Shown here: positions 1-9,517 of the stretch, in pieces
Layout of the letters: every line of letters begins with the position of its first letter
Numbering within the stretch: the stretch's first letter is position 1
DNA from: LZORAL124-50-18 sp051208045
GTDB taxonomy: Bacteria; Pseudomonadota; Gammaproteobacteria; Pseudomonadales; Oleiphilaceae
DNA length: 64,000 bases
Reading direction: 5' to 3'
Assembly: GCA_051208045.1 (NCBI GenBank)
Contig: JBPJFY010000004.1
Coordinates: 257,398-321,397, forward strand
Translations under genes and position numbers: made by a program
The notes under the pieces: model-generated
Databases searched by the model: none
Told to the model about the DNA's origin: nothing
The model's input: only the letters and a program-made list of their open reading frames with translations

Positions 1-58
1 CGTAAAACCACCCTCCCCTGGCAGCGTCCCCATTACGAAACAGGTTCATGACGTAAAT

Positions 59-976
59 ATGCAGTTTAAATCCCTCCTATTTGGCTGGCTTGTCGTCGGC
101 GGATTACTCTCAAACGGTGCACTCCGAGCTGACACACACCCGGCATCGGAATATCGGGTAATGACCTCCATTCACCCACTGGCGCTGATTGCAAGAAGCA
201 TTTTACCCACCACTATTGCGGTGGATTCACTTCTTCCAAGCAATGCGAATCCGCACTTTTACCACCTCAGACCCTCGGATGTGGGAAGGCTGCAGAAAAG
301 TCACTTGTTCTTTTGGGTCGGCCCGGGCCTGGAAACTTTTCTTGGCAAGATTGTGGAGAACAAAGGGAGCCAGGCAATTGCGTTCACGGAGGCATCTGCC
401 GAAGCGGAACACGGTCCCCCGAATGCACATGACCACTCAGGTGCACACCATCACAGCGAAGATCTTCACCTGTGGTTAAATCTCACCCATGTGGATGAAA
501 TCGCGGAAACCATTGCGAGTCACGGCAAAAAACTGGTGCAAGATGACGAAGCGATGCGTGATGAAATCGATCGCCGACTCATTGAGTTCAAGCGCAAACG
601 GTTAGCACTCATCGACGCTTACCAGGAAAAACTCCACACACTGAACGAATTAGCGCTGTATTCTCGACACGACTCCCTGGGTGGCCTGAAAGAAACGTTT
701 GGGCTGGTGATTCAGGACACTGTGAGCCAGACACCGGAGAAAAAGCCCGGATTGGCTAAAATTGCATCACTCAAAGAAAAAATGGAGGGAGCCTCAAACG
801 CGTGCTACCTCTCCGAATCAATTGTGGAGGATCGCTACCGTGAACAATTGGCCGTGCCTGTCGGCATTCGGGTAGTGACGCTGGATCTCACCGGGGCCGC
901 CATTCCGCTGTCTGAAGAGGGCTACTTTGAAATGATACAAAATCTGCTGGATGAGCTGTTGCTGTGTCGGGCGTAA
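59..976 (+). CDS. ZnuA-like periplasmic zinc-binding protein
   Basis: Predicted 305-residue solute-binding protein of a zinc/manganese ABC importer (cluster A-I family), acting in the periplasm. An N-terminal signal peptide is visible (residues 1-24, hydrophobic core then ALRAD). Probable metal ligands are the His in NANPHFYHL, the His in HLWLN, the His in SRHDSLG and the Asp in TLDLTG. A His-rich loop (HDHSGAHHH, about residues 123-131) is typical of ZnuA. No permease or ATPase gene lies downstream, so the transporter partners are either upstream of the window or elsewhere. No Zur-like palindrome was found in the 58 bases before the start, and the ribosome site is weak. The fold is clear; the metal is inferred. 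Confidence 0.85.
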   Translation: MQFKSLLFGWLVVGGLLSNGALRADTHPASEYRVMTSIHPLALIARSILPTTIAVDSLLPSNANPHFYHLRPSDVGRLQKSHLFFWVGPGLETFLGKIVENKGSQAIAFTEASAEAEHGPPNAHDHSGAHHHSEDLHLWLNLTHVDEIAETIASHGKKLVQDDEAMRDEIDRRLIEFKRKRLALIDAYQEKLHTLNELALYSRHDSLGGLKETFGLVIQDTVSQTPEKKPGLAKIASLKEKMEGASNACYLSESIVEDRYREQLAVPVGIRVVTLDLTGAAIPLSEEGYFEMIQNLLDELLLCRA

Positions 977-985
977 AATGACCTG

Positions 986-2539
986 CTAACCACCACTCTC
1001 CTCTTGCAGGTCGGGAAATTTCCCGAGTATCGCTTTCATCTTATCGATGTTATTGATGAAAAGATCAACCAATTGGGGGTCAAAGTGCTTTCCTTTTTCC
1101 TTTTCCAGAATCGCCAACACTTGTTCCAGCGGCCAGGCCTCCTTGTAACAGCGGCTGTGCACCAGCGCATCAAAAACATCGACCAGTGCCACGATGCGAC
1201 CAAAAATGTGGATGTCTTCCCCTTTTAGACCGGCAGGGTAACCGGAGCCATCATATTTTTCATGGTGCTGACCGGCTATTTTTGCCGCTGCGGTCAGCAG
1301 GGGGCGGTTGGATTTCGACAGAATCTCTTCACCGATCTGAGCGTGGCCTTGCATAACCGACCATTCGTGGTCGTCGAGTTTGCCCGGTTTGAGCAAGACA
1401 TCATCAGGTACGGCCACTTTACCGATATCATGCATCGGAGCCGCCATATACAGTGTTTCACAGAGCTTTGTTTCGAGTCCAGCGAGTTCACCGAGTAGCT
1501 TGCTCATGTGAGCCACACGTTTGACGTGATTACTGGTTTCTTTTGATCGTCCTTCAACCAGATCTCCCAAAGTATCAATTATCTCAATTTGGGTGTTATA
1601 CAACTCCTGATCCAGATAAAGGTTGTCAAAAGCGATCGTCACATTCGTGCTGAAAATCTCCATGAGTTTAAGGTCGATATCATCCGTCTCTACGACACCA
1701 TCCAAATACAGCAGGTTCACGTGCCCGCCTTTTGTGGGAAAGTAGCCGACGAACTTATCCTGTTCCACAATGGTGCGTCGCTCTGCTACCGCACGATCCA
1801 GGTAGCCACGCACATCTGGCGTGATGGATTTGCTGTTGGGCTCGGTACCTGTGGACGCCAGCACCTCGAAATCATGCGTCCCCTGACTCACTACCGTGTA
1901 TCCGTGACAACGAACGAACAGCGTTTCTTTGTCAATGTGCAACAAGGAGGCAAGCTGTACTAACAACCCTTCGGCAAAGAGTTTCAATGACCGCATTTCA
2001 AAGAGATTGGCAGAGGCATTAATCACCTGCTCCAACCCCTGTCGATAATGATCCAGTGTTTTTCGGGACTGCTCAATTTTCATGATATCGTCATACGAAC
2101 GCAGTGCCGCGTAGGTGGAAGTAAACAGCTTACCACTGTCTAAAGACGTCTTTTCCTTGTAGTCATTGATATCGTAATTAACGATCACTTCCCTTTCGGG
2201 TGCGGACCCCGGTTGGCCCGTTCGAAGAATAATGCGCACAAAGGGGTTGTTCATCTCATGGCGAATGTATTCCACCACTTTGAGGCCGGCATCATCGGAC
2301 TCCATGACCACATCAAGATAGATCAACGCGATATCTTTTTGCTCCGCAATGATCTTGCGTGCTTCCTCGCCGCTGTACGCGCTGATGATCTGGGTTTCGC
2401 GCCCTTTGAAGGTAAACCCACTGAGGGCAACCCGCGTGATGGAGTGCACTTCAGGTTCGTCATCCACCACCAGAATGATCCAGGGGGCATGGCCGGGTTT
2501 GGTTTCTTTCGTCGACTTTTTCAGGCTTTTCTTGAACAT
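986..2539 (-). CDS. Response regulator with DUF3369 and HD-GYP domains
   Basis: 517-residue cytoplasmic regulator. The receiver domain occupies about residues 18-135, with acidic pair DD26-27, phospho-acceptor D76 in IYLDVVME and the RTGQPG/NDYKEK signature. A DUF3369 sensor-like region follows (about 180-340), then an HD-GYP domain with HDIGK and HHEKYDGSGYP intact, so cyclic-di-GMP phosphodiesterase activity is predicted. It lies 25 bases after the histidine kinase gene on the same strand and is very probably its phosphorylation target. A paralogue of the same size and architecture is at 49753-51297. The output pathway cannot be read from sequence. Confidence 0.9.
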   Translation of the reverse strand: MFKKSLKKSTKETKPGHAPWIILVVDDEPEVHSITRVALSGFTFKGRETQIISAYSGEEARKIIAEQKDIALIYLDVVMESDDAGLKVVEYIRHEMNNPFVRIILRTGQPGSAPEREVIVNYDINDYKEKTSLDSGKLFTSTYAALRSYDDIMKIEQSRKTLDHYRQGLEQVINASANLFEMRSLKLFAEGLLVQLASLLHIDKETLFVRCHGYTVVSQGTHDFEVLASTGTEPNSKSITPDVRGYLDRAVAERRTIVEQDKFVGYFPTKGGHVNLLYLDGVVETDDIDLKLMEIFSTNVTIAFDNLYLDQELYNTQIEIIDTLGDLVEGRSKETSNHVKRVAHMSKLLGELAGLETKLCETLYMAAPMHDIGKVAVPDDVLLKPGKLDDHEWSVMQGHAQIGEEILSKSNRPLLTAAAKIAGQHHEKYDGSGYPAGLKGEDIHIFGRIVALVDVFDALVHSRCYKEAWPLEQVLAILEKEKGKHFDPQLVDLFINNIDKMKAILGKFPDLQEESGG

Positions 2540-2564
2540 TCGGTATTCTCAAGGGACATGGGGT

Positions 2565-4250
2565 TTAGACGGCCACCTGGCCTTTTTCCGTCAATTCCTT
2601 ACCAAAAACCATGGTAAATGTCGCTCCTTGACCCGGTTCGCTCTGTACTTCAATGGTTCCCCCCATTTTCTGGGTAACCAGGTTATATATGATATTCATC
2701 CCCAGTCCACTTCCGCCATTTTCACGGTTGGTGGTAAAAAATGGATCGAAAATCTTGGCGCGGGTTTCCGGGGACATCCCTTTTCCATCATCCGAATATT
2801 TCACGACAAGGCTTTTTTCCTGCTCGGAAACACTGATACGAATTGTTCCAGTGTCCTCCGGACCATAGGCGTGAATCAGCGAATTATTAATCAGATTCGT
2901 AATGATCTGAGACCAAATACCGGGATAGCCGCGGGTAACCAGGCTCCGCTCACAGGTCACATCCACTTTAATCCTCGTCTGCTTAAGCCGGTTTCGCAGG
3001 CTCATCAGAATTTCATTGAGATACTCCAGTACGGCAAAAGGCCGGATGGTTTCATGCGACTGGTCCACAGCCACCTGCTTAAAGCTTTTTACCAGGTCAG
3101 CCGCGCGTTGAAGACTGATCACAATGGATCGCGCCAGCTCTTTGGAGTCAGACATGAACCGTTCAAAGTCATCTTCCTCCAAATCCTCCGCGGCGTATTT
3201 TTTCTCAATTTGCTCCACCAGATACTGGAAATGCGTAATCCCGGTCAAACTGAGCCCAACCGGCGTATTGATTTCATGGGCTACACCGGCCACCAGGCCT
3301 CCAAGAGAGGCCATTTTTTCGGACTCAATGAGTTGTGCCTGTGCCTGCTTAAGATCTTCCAATGACTTTTGAAGCTCCAGCCGGCTTAATTCGAGATCTT
3401 TTTCTTTCTGACGTCGCGCTTCAATTTCCTGTTTGAGATCTTTTTGTTTGCTGTCCAACTCGGCGATGACATTATTCAATGACTCGGTTCTCTTACGCAC
3501 CTTGCTTTCCAGGTTTTTATTCAACGAGTCGAGCTCTGCCATGGAGACCACTATCTTATCCATCATCCCGTTCAGGGCATTTTCCAACAGCTTGAGCTCA
3601 TTCCCCTGGTTGGTGGCAACAAATATGCGTTTACCCTTGATATCGTCCGGGTCGATACCTTCTGCTTCCATTGCCAAACGCCCCAGCGGTTTCGCGAGCA
3701 GTCGGTCAAACAGGATGATGATGAGAAAAAACAGCACAATGGTTTTGATGAGTGCGCTGACGACAAGAATAACCGTCCCTAATTCGATTCGATCAAACAC
3801 AATTCGCTCATTGGAATACACACGAGCAATGCCAATGGTTTGAACGTCTTTACCAAATTTAAACTTGAGCGGAAACTCGTGCCAGAACACCCCTTTGATA
3901 ATGCCGCCGCTTTTGTCTTCCGTTACCTGCCCATAGTGTTCCAGAATTTTGCCATTCAGGTCATACACTTCAACGCCAGTAATAGTTGGCAGCTCGGTAA
4001 TCCCCGCAACAGTGACGGACAACTGGTCTTTATCCAAGTGCCAAAGCGCTTGCGACAAGCTGTCTTCAAAGGTGCGTTGAATCGTATTCAACTCGCGGAT
4101 GATATCGCTCTTGGCGTTGTCATAGACAATCAGAATGTGCATCACGGTAACCACAATGGTCACAGCGATGTAAATGGACAGGACGATCTTCAGAAGCCTC
4201 GTAGAAATCGAGTGCCGGATTTTTACGGTTCTTGTGTTATTCGTCTCCAT
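2565..4250 (-). CDS. Membrane sensor histidine kinase
   Basis: 561-residue sensor kinase. Two membrane helices (about residues 20-42 and 158-182) flank a periplasmic sensing region of about 115 residues. A linker and a long coiled coil (about 235-310) precede the dimerisation/phospho-acceptor box with H325 in AHEINTP. The ATPase domain shows N box NLINNS, G1 DDGKGM, F box FDPFFTT and G2 GSGLGMN. All catalytic motifs are present. I chose the ATG at 4250; a TTG nine bases upstream is also possible because an AGGTG element sits close to it. It forms an operon with the HD-GYP regulator downstream, so it probably controls c-di-GMP turnover. The signal is unknown. Confidence 0.88.
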   Translation of the reverse strand: METNNTRTVKIRHSISTRLLKIVLSIYIAVTIVVTVMHILIVYDNAKSDIIRELNTIQRTFEDSLSQALWHLDKDQLSVTVAGITELPTITGVEVYDLNGKILEHYGQVTEDKSGGIIKGVFWHEFPLKFKFGKDVQTIGIARVYSNERIVFDRIELGTVILVVSALIKTIVLFFLIIILFDRLLAKPLGRLAMEAEGIDPDDIKGKRIFVATNQGNELKLLENALNGMMDKIVVSMAELDSLNKNLESKVRKRTESLNNVIAELDSKQKDLKQEIEARRQKEKDLELSRLELQKSLEDLKQAQAQLIESEKMASLGGLVAGVAHEINTPVGLSLTGITHFQYLVEQIEKKYAAEDLEEDDFERFMSDSKELARSIVISLQRAADLVKSFKQVAVDQSHETIRPFAVLEYLNEILMSLRNRLKQTRIKVDVTCERSLVTRGYPGIWSQIITNLINNSLIHAYGPEDTGTIRISVSEQEKSLVVKYSDDGKGMSPETRAKIFDPFFTTNRENGGSGLGMNIIYNLVTQKMGGTIEVQSEPGQGATFTMVFGKELTEKGQVAV

Positions 4251-4401
4251 AATGGACAATCACACCTGCCAAAATCGCCTGTCTAAAGATGCCAATAATT
4301 TCAGTGTATATGGGATACCATTTTTTGCAAAAACTGGTCAGGAAATCCCGGGCATACTCTGGACGGCGAACTTCCAATTTCTACCACATTGAGGTTAAAC
4401 C

Positions 4402-5169
4402 ATGTCGCAAAGAACGACCCTGGAGATTCTGGACAATAACATTGCCATTGTTACGTTGAACCGTCCAGAGAAGTACAATGGATTGGACATGGAGATGTTC
4501 GACAGCATTATGAAAACCGCGAAAACCATCAAAAAGAACAAAAAAATCCGTGGTGTCATCCTGCGCGGTGAAGGCAAAGTGTTCAGCTCCGGCCTGGATG
4601 TTAAACGGGTCACCAAAAGTCCCGCCTCCATCATCAAACTGCTGGTGAAACCAGGGCGGAAGATAACAAACCTCGCTCAGGATGTCGGCTACATCTGGCG
4701 GCAACTTCCGGTGCCCGTTATTGCGGTGACGCACGGCATGTGTTTTGGCGGTGCTTTTCAGATTGCGCTGGGAGCGGACTTTCGATACACAACTCCTGAC
4801 TGTGAGTTTTCTATCATGGAAGCAAAATGGGGATTGATCCCGGACATGTCTGGTTCGATCACGCTCAGAGAGTTGGTGCCGGTCGATGTAGCGAAAGAAC
4901 TCACCATGACGGCACGCGTTTTTGATGGCAACGAGGCCAAGGCACTCGGGCTGGTCACTAAAGTCTCTGACACACCTTTCGAAGATGCACTGACTTTCTT
5001 TGGCGAGTTGGAAAGCAAGTCACCGGACGCCATTCGCTATGCGAAGCAGTTATTTAATACAACCCGCACGGTCAGTGACAAAGAAGCACTCGATGTAGAA
5101 ACAAAGCTTCAAACCAAACTCATTAAAAACAAGGTGTTGAATCTGGAAAACCTGAAAGCATTGCTCTGA
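4402..5169 (+). CDS. Crotonase-superfamily enoyl-CoA hydratase/isomerase
   Basis: 255-residue member of the crotonase fold, expected to act on acyl-CoA substrates in the cytoplasm. The oxyanion-hole segments are visible (SSGLDVKRV and GMCFGGAFQ). The first catalytic Glu of classical hydratases (GGGCE) is replaced by Gln in GGAFQ, whereas the pair E-x7-D in EAKWGLIPD matches the spacing of delta3,5-delta2,4-dienoyl-CoA isomerase. Isomerase activity is therefore as likely as hydratase activity. GAGG stands about nine bases before the ATG. The last 47 bases overlap the 3' end of tmcA on the opposite strand. The 142-base gap upstream, shared with the histidine kinase, should hold divergent promoters. 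Confidence 0.85.
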   Translation: MSQRTTLEILDNNIAIVTLNRPEKYNGLDMEMFDSIMKTAKTIKKNKKIRGVILRGEGKVFSSGLDVKRVTKSPASIIKLLVKPGRKITNLAQDVGYIWRQLPVPVIAVTHGMCFGGAFQIALGADFRYTTPDCEFSIMEAKWGLIPDMSGSITLRELVPVDVAKELTMTARVFDGNEAKALGLVTKVSDTPFEDALTFFGELESKSPDAIRYAKQLFNTTRTVSDKEALDVETKLQTKLIKNKVLNLENLKALL

Positions 5170-7390
5170 ATAACCCCCGCATAAGTTTCACACAGGCCGC
5201 TTTTCCGGTGAGATCAAACCGCTCCGAGCAGACACGCCAGCTTGCCCGGAGCACAAGTTTCATCATGAGTAGCTTCAACTCTTCCTCTTTGAGGCAATCC
5301 AGTAACTGAGAAACCGGTAGCTGAACAAGATACATCCAGAGTGACTCTTCGCAGGTTTCATAGGGGCGACTCCCCAGTGCAAAGGCCGTAACATCTCCCG
5401 CAACATACGTTGGAGTCGGCCCTTCCTTTCTCGGTAAAGCACGAAAAAGAGCCAGTGCAGAGGCCTCGTCCAACGTATCGAAAGCATTCCGCAACCGCAA
5501 TTGACCCGTGTGTGCGAGCTTCTCAGTCAACTGCCTCACCAAGCCATCAGCGCGGCTGGAAACCGCTCTCAGCACCATGCCGGAATATAAGCCAGACGCG
5601 GCATCTTTCTGACTTCCCCAGCGCGCAAAATTAAACGCATTGTTGGTCCAAAACCGCAAAACGTCGGGCGTTAACGCAAAACTGGATGACAAGTAATCGA
5701 CCCCCTCATCGATTGCCAGTTGATGTAATGCTGTCAGGAGTTGCCCCCCTATCCCCCGGTTTTGCAGGTTGGGATGCACCACAATGCGAGTCACCCGGTA
5801 AGTGGTGAGTTTCAACATCTGGCGCATTCCCTCGTGGCATATGAGGGAATTGGGCACCAAGTGCCCCTGAGGGCGACGACGCCCCAGATATATCGCCTCT
5901 TCCAAAGCAGGATCATCAATCCCGCCTTCCCGGCACGCCCAGAGCACGCCGGCAACCTGATTGTCGATCAGCGCAATAAGCACCCGCTGATTAGGCACAT
6001 CCAACAATCGCATCATATCCAGGGGGCGCGTCTGATAATGCGCTTGCACTAAAAGCCCCATGACCTGGTTTAATTGCTCCTCCTGAGGTCGGGATAACGC
6101 GGCGGAGGGCTGAAGAGCATCGTAAGCCCAGGAATGAATGCACATGCCTTGTAGCTCTGCGGGTGACAGGGCCAACAGCGGTGCCGGTTCAGCATCCAGG
6201 AGCAGTGCTTTGAACAGCAGGGGCTCCAATGGATCGAATTTATCCCAGCGGACAGGCTCAGACAAATGCACATGCTCCCAACGCGGATATCGTTTGGCCA
6301 ACGTCTTTTGGAACGTAATGCCGAAGCCTTTTCCTGCCCCTTCGTAACCATGCACTGTGGATGAAAAGATGACTGGTATTCCCATCGCCAGCAATCGGTC
6401 CAATACAAACACCGGCAGACTCGCTGCTTCATCCACCAGCAACAGGTCACAGGCCGACTTTTCCCGGAGAAACACATCTTCCGGGTAATAGTTCACTCTG
6501 GTTTCCTGCTGTTGATCCTTCATCAGGCGCATTGCACCCGGTCTTTCTTCTACACGCCGCAGAGCAACTTCTGAACTGGTTTCCTCTGGCGTTTGCGTGT
6601 GTTTCTGAAGCGCTTCAAACACCTGATACACACACGACAAATTCGACGAGGTTATTGCAATCCGTAGCCCTAGTTCCATTGCCAAGTGAAGTACAAACAA
6701 TCCCAGCGCATAACTCTTGCCCCTGCCACGATCTGCGGTAACCACAAAAGGTGCGGATTTCCCCTTCGGAAACCAACGGTGTAAACAGGCAACGAGTGAT
6801 TGTTGTTCGTGAGACGCATACAGGGAAGAAACCGCACAGGCACCGTCTTCAGCCGCCGAGTCATGTTCCGGTAATCGCCCCCAACTACAAGCAACTGTGT
6901 CAGCGGACGTTCGCACCCAGGATACCGATTCGTCACTCGCCATCACCGACATTAACCGAAGAAAGGTATTGGGGTGAGCACGCTCGCTGGACTCACCAAA
7001 GTTGAGCAGGCGACGGTACTGAGGGTTGTCCGTAGCTACCCACTCAGACTGGGGCGGCACCAGCACACACAACACACCACCCTGCCGAATCGTTCCTGCG
7101 ACGACACCCAGCACATCGGGGTCAAATCCTGAGTGCAGGTGCAGAATGATCGACTCCGTTTCCTGCCCCAACAATCTCTTCGCTGCTTTAAAGCCCAGCG
7201 CTCCCGTATTCTGCGCCTCACTGCACTCAGAGATCGTTGAAGAGGCCAGGCCCACATGCTCCAGAAGATCCCGTGCATAGGCCATAGCGGCACAGGATGT
7301 GCCTTCAATGATGACCACCGCGCGCATACGTTTCTCTTCCGCCTGCAGGCACAAGGCACGGAAGTCGTCCAAAGCGAGTGCGTTAATCAT
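5123..7390 (-). CDS. tmcA: tRNA(Met) cytidine acetyltransferase TmcA
   Basis: 755-residue protein predicted to make N4-acetylcytidine at the wobble position of elongator tRNA-Met with acetyl-CoA and ATP. An N-terminal DUF1726-type domain is followed by a RecD-like helicase module with Walker A TADRGRGKSYALG (about residue 228) and Walker B-like LLVDEAASLP. A GNAT acetyltransferase domain with acetyl-CoA loop VHPNLQNRGIGGQLL comes next, then a C-terminal tRNA-binding region. It is longer than E. coli TmcA (about 670). The ATG at 7390 is preferred to a GTG 60 bases upstream because it gives a typical N terminus and leaves an 82-base divergent promoter space to the next gene. Confidence 0.92.
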   Translation of the reverse strand: MINALALDDFRALCLQAEEKRMRAVVIIEGTSCAAMAYARDLLEHVGLASSTISECSEAQNTGALGFKAAKRLLGQETESIILHLHSGFDPDVLGVVAGTIRQGGVLCVLVPPQSEWVATDNPQYRRLLNFGESSERAHPNTFLRLMSVMASDESVSWVRTSADTVACSWGRLPEHDSAAEDGACAVSSLYASHEQQSLVACLHRWFPKGKSAPFVVTADRGRGKSYALGLFVLHLAMELGLRIAITSSNLSCVYQVFEALQKHTQTPEETSSEVALRRVEERPGAMRLMKDQQQETRVNYYPEDVFLREKSACDLLLVDEAASLPVFVLDRLLAMGIPVIFSSTVHGYEGAGKGFGITFQKTLAKRYPRWEHVHLSEPVRWDKFDPLEPLLFKALLLDAEPAPLLALSPAELQGMCIHSWAYDALQPSAALSRPQEEQLNQVMGLLVQAHYQTRPLDMMRLLDVPNQRVLIALIDNQVAGVLWACREGGIDDPALEEAIYLGRRRPQGHLVPNSLICHEGMRQMLKLTTYRVTRIVVHPNLQNRGIGGQLLTALHQLAIDEGVDYLSSSFALTPDVLRFWTNNAFNFARWGSQKDAASGLYSGMVLRAVSSRADGLVRQLTEKLAHTGQLRLRNAFDTLDEASALALFRALPRKEGPTPTYVAGDVTAFALGSRPYETCEESLWMYLVQLPVSQLLDCLKEEELKLLMMKLVLRASWRVCSERFDLTGKAACVKLMRGLFRAMLSGFPDSTPCF

Positions 7391-7472
7391 TCGTTCGAAA
7401 ACCAAGCGCTTGCTTGGCACCCTCGAACACCGTATGATCAACCCTTTCACCCATTTTTTTGACGTTTACTCT

Positions 7473-8444
7473 ATGCACTCAATTCTTCAACCATTGTCTA
7501 TTCCCGTCATCTGCGCCCCGATGTTTCTCGTTTCGGATCCGGATCTCATTATCGCGTGTTGCAAACAAGGCGTGGCAGCCACATTTCCCTCACTCAATCA
7601 GCGAACCTCAGAAGGATTCGGTCTTTGGATCGAGACAATAAAGCAAAACCTGCTGCAATACCAACAAACTACAGGCAGTGAACCTGCCCCTTTCGGCGTC
7701 AATCTGGTCGTTCATAAGACGAATCCACGCATAAAGGAAGACCTTGCAGTCTGTGTTAAGCACCAGGTTCCTTTCGTAGTAACCTCACTCGGCGCAGCGA
7801 AAGAGGTCGTAGACGCCGTGCATAGCTACGGTGGGATTGTCTTACATGATGTCACCAATGCGTACCATGCCAAAAAAGCGGCCGAAGCTGGCGTTGATGG
7901 AATCATCGCTGTAGCAGGAGGCGCTGGCGGCCATGCTGGCTCAACGCACCCCTATGCACTCATCGAGGAGATTCGCGCGGTTTTTGACAAAACCCTGATT
8001 CTGGCGGGCTGTATGAACCGGGGCAGTGAAGTCGTCTCAGCTCTGGCAGCAGGTGCTGACTTTGTCTACATGGGAACGCGCTTCATCGCGACGGAAGAAA
8101 GCAATGCACCTGAGGCATACAAGCAAATGATTCTTGATTGCAGTGCATCCCAGATTATCTATACGCCCGCAGTGTCTGGTGTGAATGCCAGCTTCATGGC
8201 GCCCAGTCTTGAACAGGCGGGGTATGACATGTCGGCTCTGCATCAATCCGCACACGTCAACTACGGGGAAAAACTCAAACCCGCCGATGACGAGGCCAAA
8301 GCCTGGAAAACCGTCTGGTCAGCCGGACAAGGCTGTGGTGGCATTCACTCGATTCCTACGGTCGAAGCATTGGTTCAGAGCATCCGCACAGAGATGCAAA
8401 GCACCTTGCAGGCGCTCCAGAGTAAAACGCGATGTTGGCTGTGA
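7473..8444 (+). CDS. Nitronate monooxygenase (FMN-dependent)
   Basis: 323-residue TIM-barrel flavoprotein of the 2-nitropropane dioxygenase family, which oxidises toxic alkyl nitronates. The family landmarks are the N-terminal PVICAPMFLVSDPDLI segment, the GGAGGHAGS loop with the probable catalytic His, the LAGCMNRG strand, and AAGADFVYMGTRFIATEES, which binds FMN phosphate. The frame stays open for 174 bases further upstream, but homology begins at the ATG at 7473. It is divergent from tmcA. There is no adjacent nitroalkane regulator; it probably has a general detoxification role. Confidence 0.88.
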   Translation: MHSILQPLSIPVICAPMFLVSDPDLIIACCKQGVAATFPSLNQRTSEGFGLWIETIKQNLLQYQQTTGSEPAPFGVNLVVHKTNPRIKEDLAVCVKHQVPFVVTSLGAAKEVVDAVHSYGGIVLHDVTNAYHAKKAAEAGVDGIIAVAGGAGGHAGSTHPYALIEEIRAVFDKTLILAGCMNRGSEVVSALAAGADFVYMGTRFIATEESNAPEAYKQMILDCSASQIIYTPAVSGVNASFMAPSLEQAGYDMSALHQSAHVNYGEKLKPADDEAKAWKTVWSAGQGCGGIHSIPTVEALVQSIRTEMQSTLQALQSKTRCWL

Positions 8445-8536
8445 CCTGAACTCAGGGAGGATGTGTAATCCGCAGGTTCCCTCGCGTTCGAGAAGCCGGT
8501 AAACTGCAGCCTCAATTCCCAATAGAAAGACCGATT

Positions 8537-9175
8537 ATGGATATCAGCGCAATCCGCCGCGAGTACATGAGTCAGGGCCTCAGCCACCAGGACCTGAAAG
8601 ACAATCCCATCGATCAGTTCGAGGTCTGGTTTGAGCAGGCATGCAACGCAGATATCCTCGACCCCAATGCGATGACCCTGGCTACTGCAGATCAATCAGG
8701 AATGCCCTCTGTTCGAACCGTATTGCTTAAGCTCTTTGATTACCGGGGTTTTGTGTTCTTTACCAACTACGGCAGCAAAAAAGCCAAGCACATTGCCGAG
8801 AATCCCCAGGTAGCCCTGCTTTTCCCCTGGCTTCAGTTAAACCGGCAGATCAAGGTACAAGGCAGCATCGAAAAAATTTCCAGCGGTGAATCACTGAAAT
8901 ACTTCGCTTCACGCCCCAGAGGAAGCCAGATTGGTGCCTGGTGCAGTCAGCAAAGTGAAGAAATTACTTCACGTCAGTTCCTGGAAATGAGCTTTGCCAA
9001 GATGAAGGAAAAGTTCCAGGGTGGGGAAATCCCACTACCCGACTTTTGGGGGGGATACCGGGTCATTCCCACCTGCATTGAGTTTTGGCAGGGGCGAGAA
9101 AGCCGCTTGCATGACCGTTTTGAATACCAACAACAAGCCAACGATGAGTGGGCCGTCAGACGGCTCGCCCCATAA
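8537..9175 (+). CDS. pdxH: Pyridoxamine 5'-phosphate oxidase PdxH
   Basis: 212 residues, the usual length. It oxidises pyridoxine/pyridoxamine phosphate to PLP using FMN and O2, in the cytoplasm. Visible motifs are RTVLLK and FFTNYGSKKA (FMN binding), FASRPRGSQIGAW, and the C-terminal substrate-binding run with EFWQGRESRLHDR ending in VRRLAP. No pdx genes are adjacent, but a MocR-type PLP-binding regulator lies 1.4 kb downstream. The start has no strong ribosome site, though the N terminus matches the family. Confidence 0.95.
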   Translation: MDISAIRREYMSQGLSHQDLKDNPIDQFEVWFEQACNADILDPNAMTLATADQSGMPSVRTVLLKLFDYRGFVFFTNYGSKKAKHIAENPQVALLFPWLQLNRQIKVQGSIEKISSGESLKYFASRPRGSQIGAWCSQQSEEITSRQFLEMSFAKMKEKFQGGEIPLPDFWGGYRVIPTCIEFWQGRESRLHDRFEYQQQANDEWAVRRLAP

Positions 9176-9195
9176 TTTTCCCGATGGCCAACTCA

Positions 9196-9220
9196 GTGTT
9201 ACCGTTTCTCACGGTAACAC
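9196..9220. promoter_or_regulatory. Perfect 10-bp inverted repeat after pdxH
   Basis: GTGTTACCGT and ACGGTAACAC flank a five-base centre. A further related half-site (GGGTAACAC) follows at 9230-9238. There is no T-run on either side, so a factor-independent terminator is unlikely. It could be an operator or an RNA hairpin. The rest of the 342-base gap 9176-9517 shows only an AT-richer stretch before the lipase gene; I could not identify a convincing promoter. Confidence 0.4.
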
Positions 9221-9517
9221 ATCACGCCACGGGTAACACTTTCCCGTCGGCTGCCATGACCATTACCCGCTTCGTTGCATCACAAAGTGAGAAACGCCTC
9301 ACATCATTTATGTTCATTTGTACCAATTTCACCCATTTGGGGGATTGATGGTACTTTTGTCCCATTTCAGGCCTAAAACCTGCACTTCCTCTCGTGATTG
9401 AGCTGAGATTCATTCACGGTCAGAACAAAAACAACACCGGTCGTAGACTACTCACTGGCTTCAATCGCCACAATAAAAAAGCCTATGACAAAAACAATGA
9501 GGAAAGGAAAACCTGAA

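Noticed and set aside
2349..3365. A 338-codon plus-strand open frame across the histidine kinase gene
   Set aside because: It lies antisense to a kinase with all catalytic motifs, shows no recognisable domain, and is the usual shadow of a biased gene.
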